Shown here piece after piece: positions 11,886-23,838 of a stretch of 64,000 bases of DNA (position 1 is the first letter of the stretch; every line of letters starts with the position of its first letter). The translations under genes were made by a program, and so were the position numbers. The stretch covers positions 635,735,303 through 635,799,302 of the forward strand of contig CM060910.1 in the NCBI GenBank assembly GCA_030737875.1, read 5' to 3'. The notes beneath the pieces are model-generated. The model ran no database searches. It was given only the letters and a program-made list of their open reading frames with translations, and was not told where the DNA came from. Source of the stretch: Allium sativum. Lineage: Eukaryota; Streptophyta; Magnoliopsida; Asparagales; Amaryllidaceae.

Positions 11886-13597
11886 TATAAAGATTTCCTT
11901 TTTAACAACGTTTTATTCATTTGAAAAGATTTACTTTTAAATAACGGTTCTACACTTTAAAAATGATTTCCTTTTCAATTCTATTTGTAAATGGTTTACA
12001 AATATTTCCTTTTCAAATTTATTCTTGAAACATTCTAACTCCTTAAATCCTCTGAAAAATTCGCCATAACCTCCTTTGTATCGGGAGCATCGGGAAAATC
12101 CCCAAACCCGCCACACAGGCCTTTCCATTCAAAAAGAAATGTTTTGGATTTATTTCCTTTTTAAAATATCTCCTATCTATAAATATCCCAATTTATAAAT
12201 ATTCCTTATTTATAAATATTTCTATTTATAAATATCTCTTATTTATAAATATTCCATTTATAAATATTTTGTTTTCAATATCACTTTGAAAATCCCCTTA
12301 TCAACATTCCGGTATGTTATGGTCTTCAACCATATCAAATCACTGTGTTCAATAACGTCCAACCACATATAATCGACAACAGATTTTATATCACATCATA
12401 TAACAGAATATATGAATCAAAACAGAATTATAAATATTTGAGGAACCCAGTTGGGTCCCTCCAACCTGTTTCCCCTGCATCACAGATGTTACACAAAAAA
12501 AATCAACATCACTTCCAGTTCAGTACGGATTATTCTGATAATAGCATCGCTATATAAATATTTAACGGTTTATATATATGTATATATATATATAATTTCC
12601 ACTATCTGACTAGCAGTTCAATCAATCAACCAACACACATCAATCAATAGATGATTAACAGTTCTAAGAATACATTATAAAAATATAACTGTTCAGGGTT
12701 GGTGAGTTTTACTCACATTTGCGCGTTAGCCGTTTAAATAACGGTTTGCGTTATTTGATTTCGACGGAAAATTTATTTCACCATAAATTGTAACGAGCTC
12801 GGATGCACTCCCAGTCAGCTTCATTGTGGAGTGCTCGTCCATACGGTCCTAACGGATCCAACCGTTCGAATTTCTGATATCGTATGCAAGAGATATTATA
12901 GTTACAAGTTATACAATATTTAAAATAAAACTAACTTTATTTTAATTAAATAAATCGGTCCTCATTGCTTACCCAAACCCGGCCCAATACCCAAATACTA
13001 ACAGCCCACCCGCTCCTTACTACTTCTTCCCCAATCGTGGACGGCTTCAGCTCCTCTCAACACAGCCGAACTTTCCAATCTCCATCGCAGCTCCATTTCA
13101 TCACCGAACTCGAAACCAAACTCACCAAACATCATCACGTTCGAAACCCTACCACTCCATCTCCATCTCCTCCCACTCGCACATCATTTAAGAACCGCGA
13201 TTCCCAGTTGAAACTCACGACAACAGTAACAGTTATCGAACTGTTTTTGCACCGGTTATCCCCAAACTCAGCACACAAACACTACAACTTGTCCTCAATC
13301 CAAAACTGACCCTGAAATCCTGAATAAATGTCTCCTTCTCCAAATATCTGAAACCCTAAGTTTCGCCATCAAGAAGACATCGACAGTAAGACGCAACGCA
13401 CCCCATGAAATGGATACTAAATCTAAGACAACCACCCCAAGAATTCGAATATACATATATTATAATTTTACAGAATTTGTATGATTTGTTTTGAATTTCC
13501 TTATTGGATTTCTCACGGTTTCACTGAAGAAAGATTTGGCGGCTGAAGAAAAGAGGTGCGTGGACTTTTAGATTAGGTTTAGAACAAATTAAGGAGT

Positions 13598-13604
13598 ATT
13601 TATA
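13598..13604 (-). promoter_or_regulatory. Probable TATA box of C right (5') LTR
   Basis: Same CCTATAAATACTCC context as in the left LTR. As this is the 5' LTR, it would be the promoter that transcribes element C. Confidence 0.5.
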
Positions 13605-14677
13605 GGAATATTTAAATACTTTTTTTATTGATTATTTAATTTAAATTTAAGCAAACGTTGTTTACAACCGTCCTCTAAAATTCCTGTGATCACATATGAC
13701 ATCTAAAAATCACAAAACTGAACATGTAGTTAGAGTTCGACATTACGGTCCCAACGAAACAGGTTTCGTCGAATTCCGACTTCGTATGCTCACACAGCGT
13801 ATTTTTAACCGTCAAAATACTGACTGTTTTACACTCTAAAAATCCGTACGGCCACACAGTGCCTCTAAAAATCACGAAACTGGAAATCTAACAACTATTT
13901 GACATTGCGGATCCAACAAAACTGGTTTCGTCGAATTCCTACTTCGTTTGCAAAACCGGCTATTTTTAAAGCTCTGGATGACCCATTTAAATATATAAAT
14001 ATATTTAAAATTAAATTAAATATAAATAAATATATATTATCGTATATCTTCACATATGATATCGTACAGCTTCAGAATATCATATCCGAATTTACAGTTT
14101 GATATTTCAGATTCCAGATTATCTCGATATTCAATTTATATCGAAAATCCATTTATAACGTGATTAAAGCGTCGCAAATTATAAAGGAATTCCACAGCGA
14201 CTTTTCTGAAATTTTATTTGGATATAAATCAAAATCTACACGACGAAATCTCGATTTTTCTCTTCCACTAGAAAGATATACTCCACCAGCTCCACACGTT
14301 TCTTGTTTCACAGAAATCCGGCTTAAAACGAATCCTGTACATTCAGTTGAAGTTCAAATCGCCAAATAGCGAACTGCCGCGTCGTTACGCAGTCTATTTT
14401 AATTATATTATAATTATACGTTCAAACTGTCGTCGATTGAATATATTCGTCAATATAATCCAACTCTAAGTTGAATTATATCTTTGGGATGACCCCATTC
14501 ACAGAATATTTGTATTTCCAATATTTTTGATTATTTCGACATTATAATATATTTTATTATATTATAATTATTAATTAAATATTCAATATTATTTAATTCA
14601 CGTTCTCGATATCGATAAATCGATATTTAATAATTAAATAAATAAATTGTTCAACAGCTAAAATGCGGGTTACTACA

Positions 14678-14682
14678 GTTTG
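14678..14682. repeat. Target-site duplication of element C, right copy (gtttg)
   Basis: Direct repeat of 1382-1386, followed by B LTR sequence ggtttaagccacc that matches 27990 onward. Confidence 0.95.
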
Positions 14683-15539
14683 GGTTTAAGCCACCTAGGA
14701 CCGCTAGGGATTACGCCACCCGTCAACCACGCCCTTTTTCCCACGTATGTATCGTGAATCGTTTTTTCATGTCTAGATGCACATGTATCTCAATGTGCCA
14801 TCCGAGTCCTGTGACAGGGCTAATCAAGAAATATAGGACTCGGTCGGGAGCTTTAGGTTATCTACCGATGCAGATATCAAGGTCTGTTTTTCTACCGGTG
14901 GTTATGGTCCCACGTGACCCCTCCCTCAACTACTGAAAGGCAATCCAAGAAAATCATGCACGAGAACTATACTCCGGCCATCCATGCCCCACTTTCCTAT
15001 TGGCCAACCTCACCCATAATTAGATAGCAAGTATATGGTCTATTGGGAGTTCTCTGCCTTTCCGCATACGTACACGATTGACTAAAGATGGTAGGTAGTC
15101 GACGACGTGCTATTACAGGGCTAAACTAAGTATCGCCGACTCCACGCTAATCCACCCCAGTCTTTAGGTTGCTCGCACAGCAACCAAGGCATACCCTTGG
15201 TTCTTCTACCGCAGACCTTAACCTCTGTGAGCCCAGGCGGATCATCTGCAACCTCACAGAGGGATATCAAGAGTACCCTCACGTCCCCCGAAGCTACCGC
15301 TTCGTCACCCAGTTCGTTGGAGCCTTTATCTAAGTCAGATAAACATTCGCTCCTCGTGTGTTTGTTTAAACGATGACCTACCATATCAGGTTACTCATCT
15401 ATTTGTGAACTTGTCCAATTCTCTTTACTAAGAATTATTACTTAGTTATCATTAACTAAGGTTTATCACTTAGTTTCCCTTCCTGTTATCCTTATTAACT
15501 ACGATTTTCCACTTAGTCCCCTGAACTAGGGTTTTGTCT

Positions 15540-15898
15540 AATGGGTTAAGTGTTGTCATTCGAGTTCATGACTTACCCCGCCTACGAATCATGTCAAAAT
15601 TGGCTAAGTATTCAAGTTCAAGACTTAGCCCTACAAACCATGTATCAAGTTGGTTAAGTATATCAAGAAGTTCATGACTTAACCCTAGATTATCGTGTCA
15701 GATTGGTTAAGTATAGGTTAACTTAACCCTATAAAATTACTGTGTCAGATTGGTTAAGTATAGGTTATCTTAACCTCATCAAGCTACCACGTCAGATTGG
15801 TTAAGTATAGGTTGTCTTAACCTCATCAAATCATCGAGTAAAATTGGTTAAGTGTAGGTTAACTTAACAACATTAAATTATCGAGTCGGATTGGTTAA
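15540..15898. repeat. 47-bp minisatellite of B LTR (left copy, first part)
   Basis: Repeats of about 47 bp containing GATTGGTTAAGTATAGG and the palindrome GGTTAACTTAACC. The array continues after the D insertion at 22908 to about 23300. The uninterrupted array is in B's other LTR at 28850-29640. Confidence 0.85.
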
Positions 15899-15903
15899 GT
15901 ATA
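15899..15903. repeat. Target-site duplication of D, left copy (gtata)
   Basis: Matches 22903-22907. The empty site taagtataggttaac is visible in B's other LTR near 29210. Confidence 0.85.
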
Positions 15904-16794
15904 TGTAATAACCCAGAAATTCTGAACCAGTTTAAAAATTTTATTTTGGCAATTTTAGCGAATTCTGAATATTTAAAATAGATTATTTTAAATAAAATCG
16001 ACGAGAAATTTATTTTGAATATAATTAGAACGTATATATTATATACGTCGTCATTAGAATATAAATAATTATATATAATTATAAATAGAATTGAAAAAGG
16101 CGCGGTAGTTCGATAATTCGATTTCAAACTTCAATTGAATGTACCGGGTGCAAAACAATCCGGATTTTAGTGAAACCAAAAACATTAGGATCTAATTGAT
16201 AGTATCTTTCCAACGAATCTGGCAAATCGAAATTTCATAGCGGGGATCAAAAGATATGTCCAGTTGAAAAATCTGAATAGTCGCTATGGAATTCAGGCAC
16301 TTAAAAATAGACATTTTGCAAACGACCTCGGATTTCGACGAAACCACTTTTGTTGGGTCCGTGATGTCAAATTATTGCTAGGTTCCAAATTTCATAATTT
16401 TTCGAATCAATATGTGAGTGTGGCAAAGGAAAACGCGTTTGACCAGTTTCAGTTGATTTTAATCGACTGGAAAATGGCCATTTTTCCAACGGTCTCAGAA
16501 TTCGACGAAACTAGTTTTGTTAGGACCGTATCGTCAATACGAAGCTAAAAAATATTTTTCCGGAATTTTTCGAGTTAGTATGTGACCCCAGTAAATTGAA
16601 ATGCGCGTTCAAATTCAATGTATAGAGTTATATGTTGATTTTGACGAAAACAGATCGAAACGATCGAATCAGCTTACGATATATATCCCATTGTGTTCGG
16701 AATGGGGGTAAAACGCTATGGACGACAGGCGGTGGGTCTCGTTTCGACGTCGAAAATAAAAGTTGCTTTTAAGGAGTTTAAAATAATAAAACAA

Positions 16795-17112
16795 TTAAAT
16801 TTCACACTTTCCCCCTTTCCTTTCTAATACCCTCTCAGCCCCCATTTCAATCGAAAAAAAAAACCCACGAAGGAGATCCCCCCCCCACCGAGTACTTCCG
16901 CCGCCGTCGCCCTCCCCATGGCCGGCGCTGCCCTCCCCAAACCCCCATCTCGCAGCCGCCCCTCTTCTCGATCCTTTCTCTACCCAGAAGCCCACGCACC
17001 GCCCTGATTCACCACCGAGCGACACAACTAGCAGGGCCCACCGCACCTGCGCCTCCTCCTCGCGAGTTCGCGACCTCCAGCAGCCCCCCTTCCTACATTA
17101 AAAATGGTGAGT
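16795..17112 (+). promoter_or_regulatory. GC-rich leader of D ending in a splice-donor-like ATG|GTGAGT
   Basis: A GC- and CpG-rich block stands out in an AT-rich LTR: polypyrimidine at the start, then CGCCGCCGTCGCC-type sequence, then AAAATGGTGAGTTC at 17101. ATG followed by GTGAGT looks like a short first exon with a 5' splice site. A candidate acceptor (tttggttttgcag) lies at about 22576-22588. No long frame runs through the block on the plus strand. It may be the transcribed leader of the LTR. Confidence 0.4.
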
Positions 17113-17129
17113 TCTCCCTTTTCCTTTTT

Positions 17130-17990
17130 CAATAAAGAATGGGATTTTTAATTACATGAAAATATAATTTTCATATTAGAGAGAGACTATATTTTTAATA
17201 TGTAAAAGTTTATATTTTCAAATTAGAGAGAGACTATATTTTTAATTAGAGAAGGGATGGATTTTTAATTACATGAAAATATAATTTTTATTATAGTCGA
17301 AGATTAAAAATATAACTTTTAGTATAGTAGAAAGATTGAAAATATAATTTTTATATTAGTAAGAGATTAAAAATATAATTTTTATATTAGTAAGAGATTA
17401 AAAATATAATTTTTATTATAGTAGAAAGATAAAGATATAATTTGTATATAAGGAGGATAATAAAAATATGATTTTTATATTTTTAAAAGTATTAAAAATA
17501 GGATTTTTATATTTTTAAAGCATTAAAAATATAATCTTTATTATGTAGAAGATGTAAAAATATGATTTTTGTTTATGTAGAGAATTAAAAATATAACTTT
17601 TACATGATGAGAATATTAGAAATCTTTATTTTAGAAAAGGCGAAATCTTTATTTTAGAAAAGGTGATATTTTTCATATTGAAAAGGCGATATTTTTATAC
17701 GGTGAAGAGTTATAATTTTATAACATCAAAGTTTATATTTTTAATAACGAAGAGAATATATTGAATAACGAAGTAAAAATTCGATTTTTATATATGGAAT
17801 AGCAAAGTAAAAATTCGATTTTTATATATTGAATAGCTAAGTAAAAATTCGATTTTTATCTATATAGTAGCGGTGTAAAAATAGAATTTTTATCCATATA
17901 GCGTGGTAGTAAAAAATTCGATTTTTATATATTGAATAGCAGAATAAAAATTCAATTTTTACATATGTAGAGAATACGGGAAACGAAGGG
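17130..17990. repeat. AT-rich short tandem repeats in D
   Basis: Degenerate units of 25-40 bases built on AAAAATATAATTTTTAT and AGTAAAAATTCGATTTTTAT. No coding potential beyond repeat-derived frames. Confidence 0.8.
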
Positions 17991-18830
17991 GATAAAAAGG
18001 CAAGAACGTTGAAGATTTCTATCAATGAAGAGTCGTGGTATTGGATAGCTATTGGTGAGAACTTCTCACTCAAAATTTCTTTTTCTAGTTATATATATAC
18101 TAGGATGCAAACGGTGTTTAGTAGCAAACGACACAATCGTCCACAGACCATGGACTTGTTTGTTTGGTTGTGTAGTTGGTTAGATTATTTGGTTTGAATT
18201 GAATTGTTTGGTGAAATGGAATGGATTTGATTGATGTGTGAATGGCGTGGGCCTTCACTAGACCGGGGATAAGGTTAGGCCTTGTCCCGTTTCTAGTATC
18301 GTGTCGTTATGCCGCCGAAATTTTCTAAAATAAGTTAGAAAAATAAAGATATCATTTTGTTTAATAAATGAACTGAATAGAATATTTTCATAGGTTGAAT
18401 AAAATGTTTTATCGTTAAAAATATAATTTTTAACGTGAAAGTGAATAAATAAATATTTATAAACAAATCGGCCGATTTGTTTATATACACTGATTTGACT
18501 GATATTGATTGGGTCGATAAATTTTACACATCGCCCAACTGCACAAATAAAATCTGTGTTTGATTGTTTGAAACCCCACACGGGTGTTGGGATGAAATTT
18601 GAAGTTCACTCATCCTGATTGATTAAATATGTCGATCGGTTGATTGACAGGCTGTTATAAGCGTTAGATATCTATGTTTGATGCTTATACAGTCTAGTGC
18701 ACTTTGGTTGATGGTTGATTATTTTTCAATGCTATTATATACGTGTGATGTATGAAAATCCATATAATTAACATTATATGGTGATTGATTGCGCTTCATT
18801 CCAATTTAGAAGATAAAGAATAATATAAAA

Positions 18831-19120
18831 TAAAGGTTCATGTGTTGACTGTACTCATCCGTTGAGATTAGTCATGAGTTGGACGGAATATTTTAACAAT
18901 AAAATTTATATCTTTATCACTATAAAATAAAGGTTCATGTGTGGACTGTACTTATCCGTTGAGATTAGTCATGTGTTGAATGAAATATTTTAACAATAAA
19001 ATTTATATCTTTATCTTTATAAAATAAAGGTTCATGTGTTGACTGTACTCATTCGTTGAGATTAGTCATGTGTTGAACGAAATATTTTAACAATAAAATT
19101 TACATCTTTATCATATATGA
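18831..19120. repeat. 97-bp tandem repeat, three copies, in D
   Basis: TAAAGGTTCATGTG recurs at about 18831, 18928 and 19025, followed each time by CCGTTGAGATTAGTCATG and ATTTTAACAATAAAATTT. A partial fourth copy is at about 19316. Confidence 0.9.
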
Positions 19121-19489
19121 AATTAGAAACTAACTGGAAAATAGATGAGATGAGTGGTCTCCTGAATATTGATCTGATGTTGGTTTCGGCCTTCGGGGTT
19201 AATATTCAGGGAATCGTTCTCTTACTAATTTACAGTTGGAGTCTGATTTAATATCAAACGATAGATACCTTAATTTTCATAAAATATAGTAAATAACAAA
19301 AATAGTCACACATGGACAGTACTCATTCGTTGAGATTAGTCGTGTGTTGACAAAAATATAGATTCACATATTGAATAGAATAAATACTCATTTGTTGAAT
19401 AGAATAACGAATTTATTGAAATATATAAAGCCGTGTTGATTAGAGATGCGCCATTTTGACGCGAACGATATTTATATCGATTATATTCG

Positions 19490-20130
19490 TTTTTAAATTT
19501 GATTTGAATTGAATTTGAACAGAATAGAAAATGAATTCGATTTGAATAAAAAATGAATTGAATTTGAACAGAATAGAAAACGAATTCGAATTGAATATAA
19601 AACGAATTTGATTTCAATGGAATATAAAATGAATTTGATTTCAATTGAATATAAAACGAATTTGATTTCAGTTGAATATAAAACGAATTTGATTTCAATT
19701 AAATATAAAACGAATTTGATTTCAATGGAATATAAAACGGATTTGATTTCAATGGAATATAAAACGAATTTGATTTCAATGGAATATAAAACGAATTTGA
19801 TTTCAATTGAATATATAACGAATTTGATTTCAATTGAATATATAACGAATTTGATTTCAATTGAATATATAAGGAATTTGATTTGAATTGAATAGAAAAC
19901 GAAAATGAATTGAATTGAATAGAAAACGAATTTGAATTGAATTGAAAAGAAATAGAAAACGAATTTGAATTGAATTGAAAAGAAAACGAATTCGAATTGA
20001 ATTGAATTAGAAAGGAAATGAATTCGAGTCGAATTAAAATCGATTTGAATCTGAATCAAATAGAAATGAAAGTAAAAAGGATTTAGAATAGAAAATTCAA
20101 TTTTGATTTGAATTTGAAATAAAGGTTGAA
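19490..20130. repeat. 27-bp tandem repeat (GAATTTGATTTCAATTGAAT type) in D
   Basis: About ten well kept 27-bp units at 19600-19890 and decayed units on both sides. Because 27 is divisible by three, the array gives long repetitive open frames on both strands (for example 19493-20152 minus). These are products of the repeat and not genes. Confidence 0.92.
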
Positions 20131-20679
20131 ATTGTTTTTGAAACGAATTCAAAACTATTTATAAAATTTGTTTTAAATAATAATCGACGAAATATATATT
20201 ATATATATTATATATATAATATAATGGCCTAAATAGAACGCGCCGCGCCGCGGTAGTTCGCGAATTTCGACCATTAACTTCAAACGGACATTACGGGAGA
20301 TCCGACCGTCAGATTCTCCTAAAACCGGAACCGTTGGGTTCGTATCGAAAAGATCTTTCTAACGAATATTAGAAATTCAAACTCTAACGGTTGGATTTGG
20401 AGATACGTCCAAATCAAATTTGAAAAAAAGTCGCTATAAGTGCAGTTCGATGGCCGTTGATGGAAATCGACTGTACAGGCCTTGATAAAATTATTAAAAA
20501 TAGTAATAATTTGTGTAGAATCATAAGAAATGGTTTGGGAAAAATTGGGATGAAAAACTCCATATTTGAAAAGATAAAAATAGATTTTTATCAAAATGAA
20601 CTAGTTTTGAACTAAAATTAAAACCCATTTATTTTTAAATAAATAAATTGGATTTGAAATGGGTTTAAATAGAATTGAT

Positions 20680-20810
20680 TTATGGGTTTATCGTGAACGG
20701 TGTTTTAAATAAGACTAGTTCTTTAACCCGATAATAATTAGAATGTGATTTGGGTTTGTTGTGAACTGTGTTTTAAATGACACTAGTTCTTTAACCCAGT
20801 AAAAGGAGTT
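20680..20810. repeat. Two-copy tandem duplication in D
   Basis: The phrase ACTAGTTCTTTAACCC with its upstream GTGTTTTAAAT occurs twice about 70-80 bases apart. Confidence 0.6.
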
Positions 20811-22495
20811 TTATTGAATCTGCAATTAGATTGAAATGTGTTTTGATAATTCAAATTATCAAATTTGGCAAATGAGCGAGAATGGAGTACTACCAGTTTT
20901 GCTCCAAAGAGATAGTTAAATCTTTAATTAGATTTGAACGTGAAATGGTAATTAATTTTACCGATAACACCACGGTGTTAGATATGGAGTATTCCCAGTT
21001 TTGCTTCATGGGATGAATAGGTTGGGATTGGAAAATAAAATAAATAATTACTTCAGTGTGGTTCGCTAATCTCGACTAGTTTAGGAAACCATAATTTGGT
21101 TTGAAATGACATCCAAAGGAAGATTAAAGGATAAATTTTAAAGAATTTATCTTGGATAAATGGGAACCTTTCCCCTAGGAATGTGATCTTGTGAATAAAA
21201 GAATATTCTGGATTGGAATGAGGCGTTTGTTGTGTTTGTGTAACATTTGTTTTTAATATACGCGGGTTGTTCGGAAAGTCCGGATTTATACCCATTCTGA
21301 ATAACCGATTCGACGATATGTCGAAGATGAAGACGGTGGTCGAAGGCCGGAAGTCTTCACATCGTTTGGATAATTACTGACGATCCTGATTGGGCTGTAC
21401 ACCCAAGAGGATGGAAATAGTTGGTGGTCGTCCAGACGTACTTGGAGATGGATGGATATGCGAGGAAAGTGCCTCCGGTTTCGTTCAGACCCTAAACGGA
21501 CTTGTAAATGGATTGTGTGTCTGACATTGGATTTTATTCTGTGTTGATTGATTTCTATTAAATATACATCTGTTTGACGGCGGAGAATTTATTCTTTTGC
21601 TTAACGCCCTTCTCTGAGATGTACGAGCTCAGAGGTTGTATATCGATGGACATCAGTCGCATGGCATGAATTGCCTGTGTGGCACGCTAAGATGCAATGA
21701 TCAAGGCTTTTGTTGAAAAGCAAAGCCTTGTGGTTGATGATCAAAGCACGGCCTACGTGGCAGCTTTGTGTATAACGTGAATTCACGAGCCTCACACCTC
21801 GGTATGAGTCAAAAACGGGATACGGACTGCAGGGAGAGCATGGCGTTTCTTTCTAGCTTTGGTGGTGTCAGTGACTTACCAGCCCTGACATTTATATACT
21901 TTTCACCTATGTGGTTGTTGGAATGCGAGGCGCCTCGATTATAGGTCTGTAAGGACCGGGAAACGTGTGTTCAGGAATTGCCAATCCTCTAACGTAAGTG
22001 AGGACCGGCCCTGAAGCATCCAGGATTGCCCAGAGTGTGTAGTCCTGAGACATTTGCTAGAGTGTCCTGAACGCGGAGAAGAGCTTGCCCCTTGCCTCGA
22101 CTCATGACGGAAATCCAATTTCCAATACGCGTATTGCGGTTTTAATTGTAGAACTAGTATGGCGACATAGTGGTATGGGACACTTATGCCGTCTATGATT
22201 TATATTTATGATTGAAATTGTTTTGACACTATACACTTATTATAGTATCAAATGATTTGTTTTAAACGTACCAAGCATGTTTGGCTGTTATAAGGTAAAA
22301 CCCTATCCTCCGGCTTGCGTTGCATTGTGTGATGGGACCTGTGTCTTATAATAGCTTCATTTTTCGAAAAAGCATTGCGTTGTTTATTCTATGCACTGGT
22401 ATTCTTGGGAGAAAACCCGTTCTGTGTTATACGGCGTGGTCCCTTGAATTACTCTCTTTTGAAACCAATATTAATAACTGTTTTAGTTCTCACAC

Positions 22496-22509
22496 CAGTC
22501 ACATGACTG
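22496..22509 (+). other. Conserved LTR inverted repeat (D)
   Basis: CAGTCACATGACTG followed by ACCTGGAGTTTATT, the same as in C, about 390 bases before the end of D. Confidence 0.6.
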
Positions 22510-22902
22510 ACCTGGAGTTTATTGTTTTAACCTAAACTCTGGGTTCCCCTATTTTCCGCACGGGCAACTAGTAGTTTTGGTTTTGCAGATTTATATTCAC
22601 AGGATCCTGGTTTACAGCTGGAATGATATCCGGAAAGCTCTGTATCCGTATATCACCTTCAGTTGTGCTTTGTATTATTTTCTGCTGCTATGTAATTTAT
22701 TGTAATCTCTGATATTTATCGAATGTAATTTATTCATTTATACTCTGCATATTCTTGTATCTGATGGAATTGTTGTAATATCAATGAAATGTTCTTCCGT
22801 CTGCGTTCTGATTTGTCCTGTTCTCAAAACGATCAGGGGTTTCGAACGGTCTAGATCGGTTTAACGACTGATTCGGATCGAGAGAAATTCCAGGCCGTCA
22901 TA

Positions 22903-22907
22903 GTATA
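22903..22907. repeat. Target-site duplication of D, right copy (gtata)
   Basis: Direct repeat of 15899-15903; B LTR minisatellite resumes immediately after it. Confidence 0.85.
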
Positions 22908-23300
22908 GGTTAACTTAACCCCATTAAATTATCGAGTCAGATTGGTTAAGCATATTTAAGAGGTTCGTGACTTAACCCTATCAAATCATCAAGTCAGATT
23001 GGTTAAGTGTAAGTTAACTTAACCCCATCAAATTACCGAGTCGGATTGGTTAAGTGTAGGTTAACTTAACCCCATCCACTAGTCATATTTATAATGGTTA
23101 AGTATCATTCTTGTGGGTTTACTTAACCCTACCACGCATCGCGTTATCCCAGTCGGGTGTTATCAACCCATTTAGGTTAAACTAACCCATCCGCTAATCG
23201 TGTTATATGGTTAAGTGTCTTTAAGTAATCAAGTCCGGTCTTACTTAACTTACCCATTCATGTCATATCGGTTAAGTGCCATTAGTCAAACTAACTTAAC
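22908..23300. repeat. 47-bp minisatellite of B LTR (left copy, second part)
   Basis: Continues the array interrupted by D; units with GGTTAACTTAACCCC become degenerate toward 23300. Confidence 0.85.
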
Positions 23301-23739
23301 CTTATCATGTGGCATTAAGTAAATTAATGCACCCCAACCTCTCACACTGGACTTTGTTGTGGTTACTGGTTACGCCGGGCGGGTCCGGGTTGCTTTACAC
23401 CACAACCTAGTCTAACCTCGGGTTTTAAGCGCGATATGACCAACTACTCACATTGGGTATTATTGTCTGTAGCTACTGGATTTGTCGGGCGGTTTTGGGC
23501 AGATTTATGCTACAAACTCAACCCAACCTCGAGTTGGCCACTTTCATGTTTTCCTACTTGTCATGTTCATGTCAAATTTAGGCCACGACAAAGTCCACGT
23601 TTTCCACTTATGCCCATTGTCCCATTACTTAATTCATGTTAAGTTTCATAGCCCATCTCCAGTTTGCCTAAACTACCCAAAGCGTATTCCCAACGCAAGT
23701 GAAAGCGAGTCAACATAGTAGGAATAATATGACAACATA

Positions 23740-23838
23740 TTGGCCTCAAACATGTATGATAGCATAAAGGGATTGGCGTCAAACATGTATGATAGCATAA
23801 AGGGATTGGCCTCAAACATGTATGATAGCATAACACTA
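23740..23838. repeat. 33-bp tandem repeat, three copies, in B left LTR
   Basis: TTGGCCTCAAACATGTATGA recurs with a 33-bp period. Present also in the other LTR at about 30047-30145. The minus-strand frame across it repeats an 11-residue peptide and is not taken as a gene. Confidence 0.9.

Larger units (their letters stand above)
1387..14677 (-). mobile_element. Element C: non-autonomous gypsy element with giant LTRs
   Basis: Two long LTRs (1387-7413, 6027 bp; 8764-14677, 5914 bp) enclose a 1350-bp internal region with no recognisable coding sequence. Orientation is minus: a tRNA-Met-type primer site lies at 8749-8761 beside the right LTR and a purine-rich tract beside the left LTR at 7414-7428. 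The LTRs are nearly identical by eye apart from microsatellite length and scattered substitutions, which fits a recent insertion. It resembles a LARD in being large and non-coding, but the LTR is about 4.5 times longer than the interior, the reverse of the usual LARD proportions. Confidence 0.93.
8764..14677 (-). mobile_element. Element C, 5' LTR (right copy)
   Basis: Partner of 1387-7413 with the same order of modules; 5914 bp, shorter mainly through microsatellite and minisatellite differences. Near its sense 3' end (about 8790-8822) lies a perfect 13-bp stem, TGGTTATCGACGT, pairing across aagctcg. The left LTR has one mismatch in that stem. Confidence 0.92.
15904..22902 (+). mobile_element. 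Element D: probable solo LTR, about 7 kb, nested in B
   Basis: Begins TGTAATAACCC and ends GGCCGTCATA, flanked by gtata (15899-15903 and 22903-22907). The terminal CA appears mutated to TA: element E's LTR ends GGGCCGTCACA. I find no primer site, purine tract or coding domain inside, and its modules run in the order of one C-type LTR: AT-rich start, CGCGGTAGTTCG block, two TTCGACGAAAC modules (about 16340 and 16500), GC-rich leader, tandem repeats, the GACTGACC hairpin, then the 3' end. It is therefore read as a solo LTR left by recombination. A partial second copy of its start at 20180-20450 shows an internal duplication. Confidence 0.75.

Noticed and set aside
19493..20152. Long minus-strand frame of 219 codons
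   Set aside because: Produced entirely by the 27-bp repeat, whose period is a multiple of three; the plus strand is open too. Low-complexity Tyr/Ser/Ile/Glu/Phe peptide.
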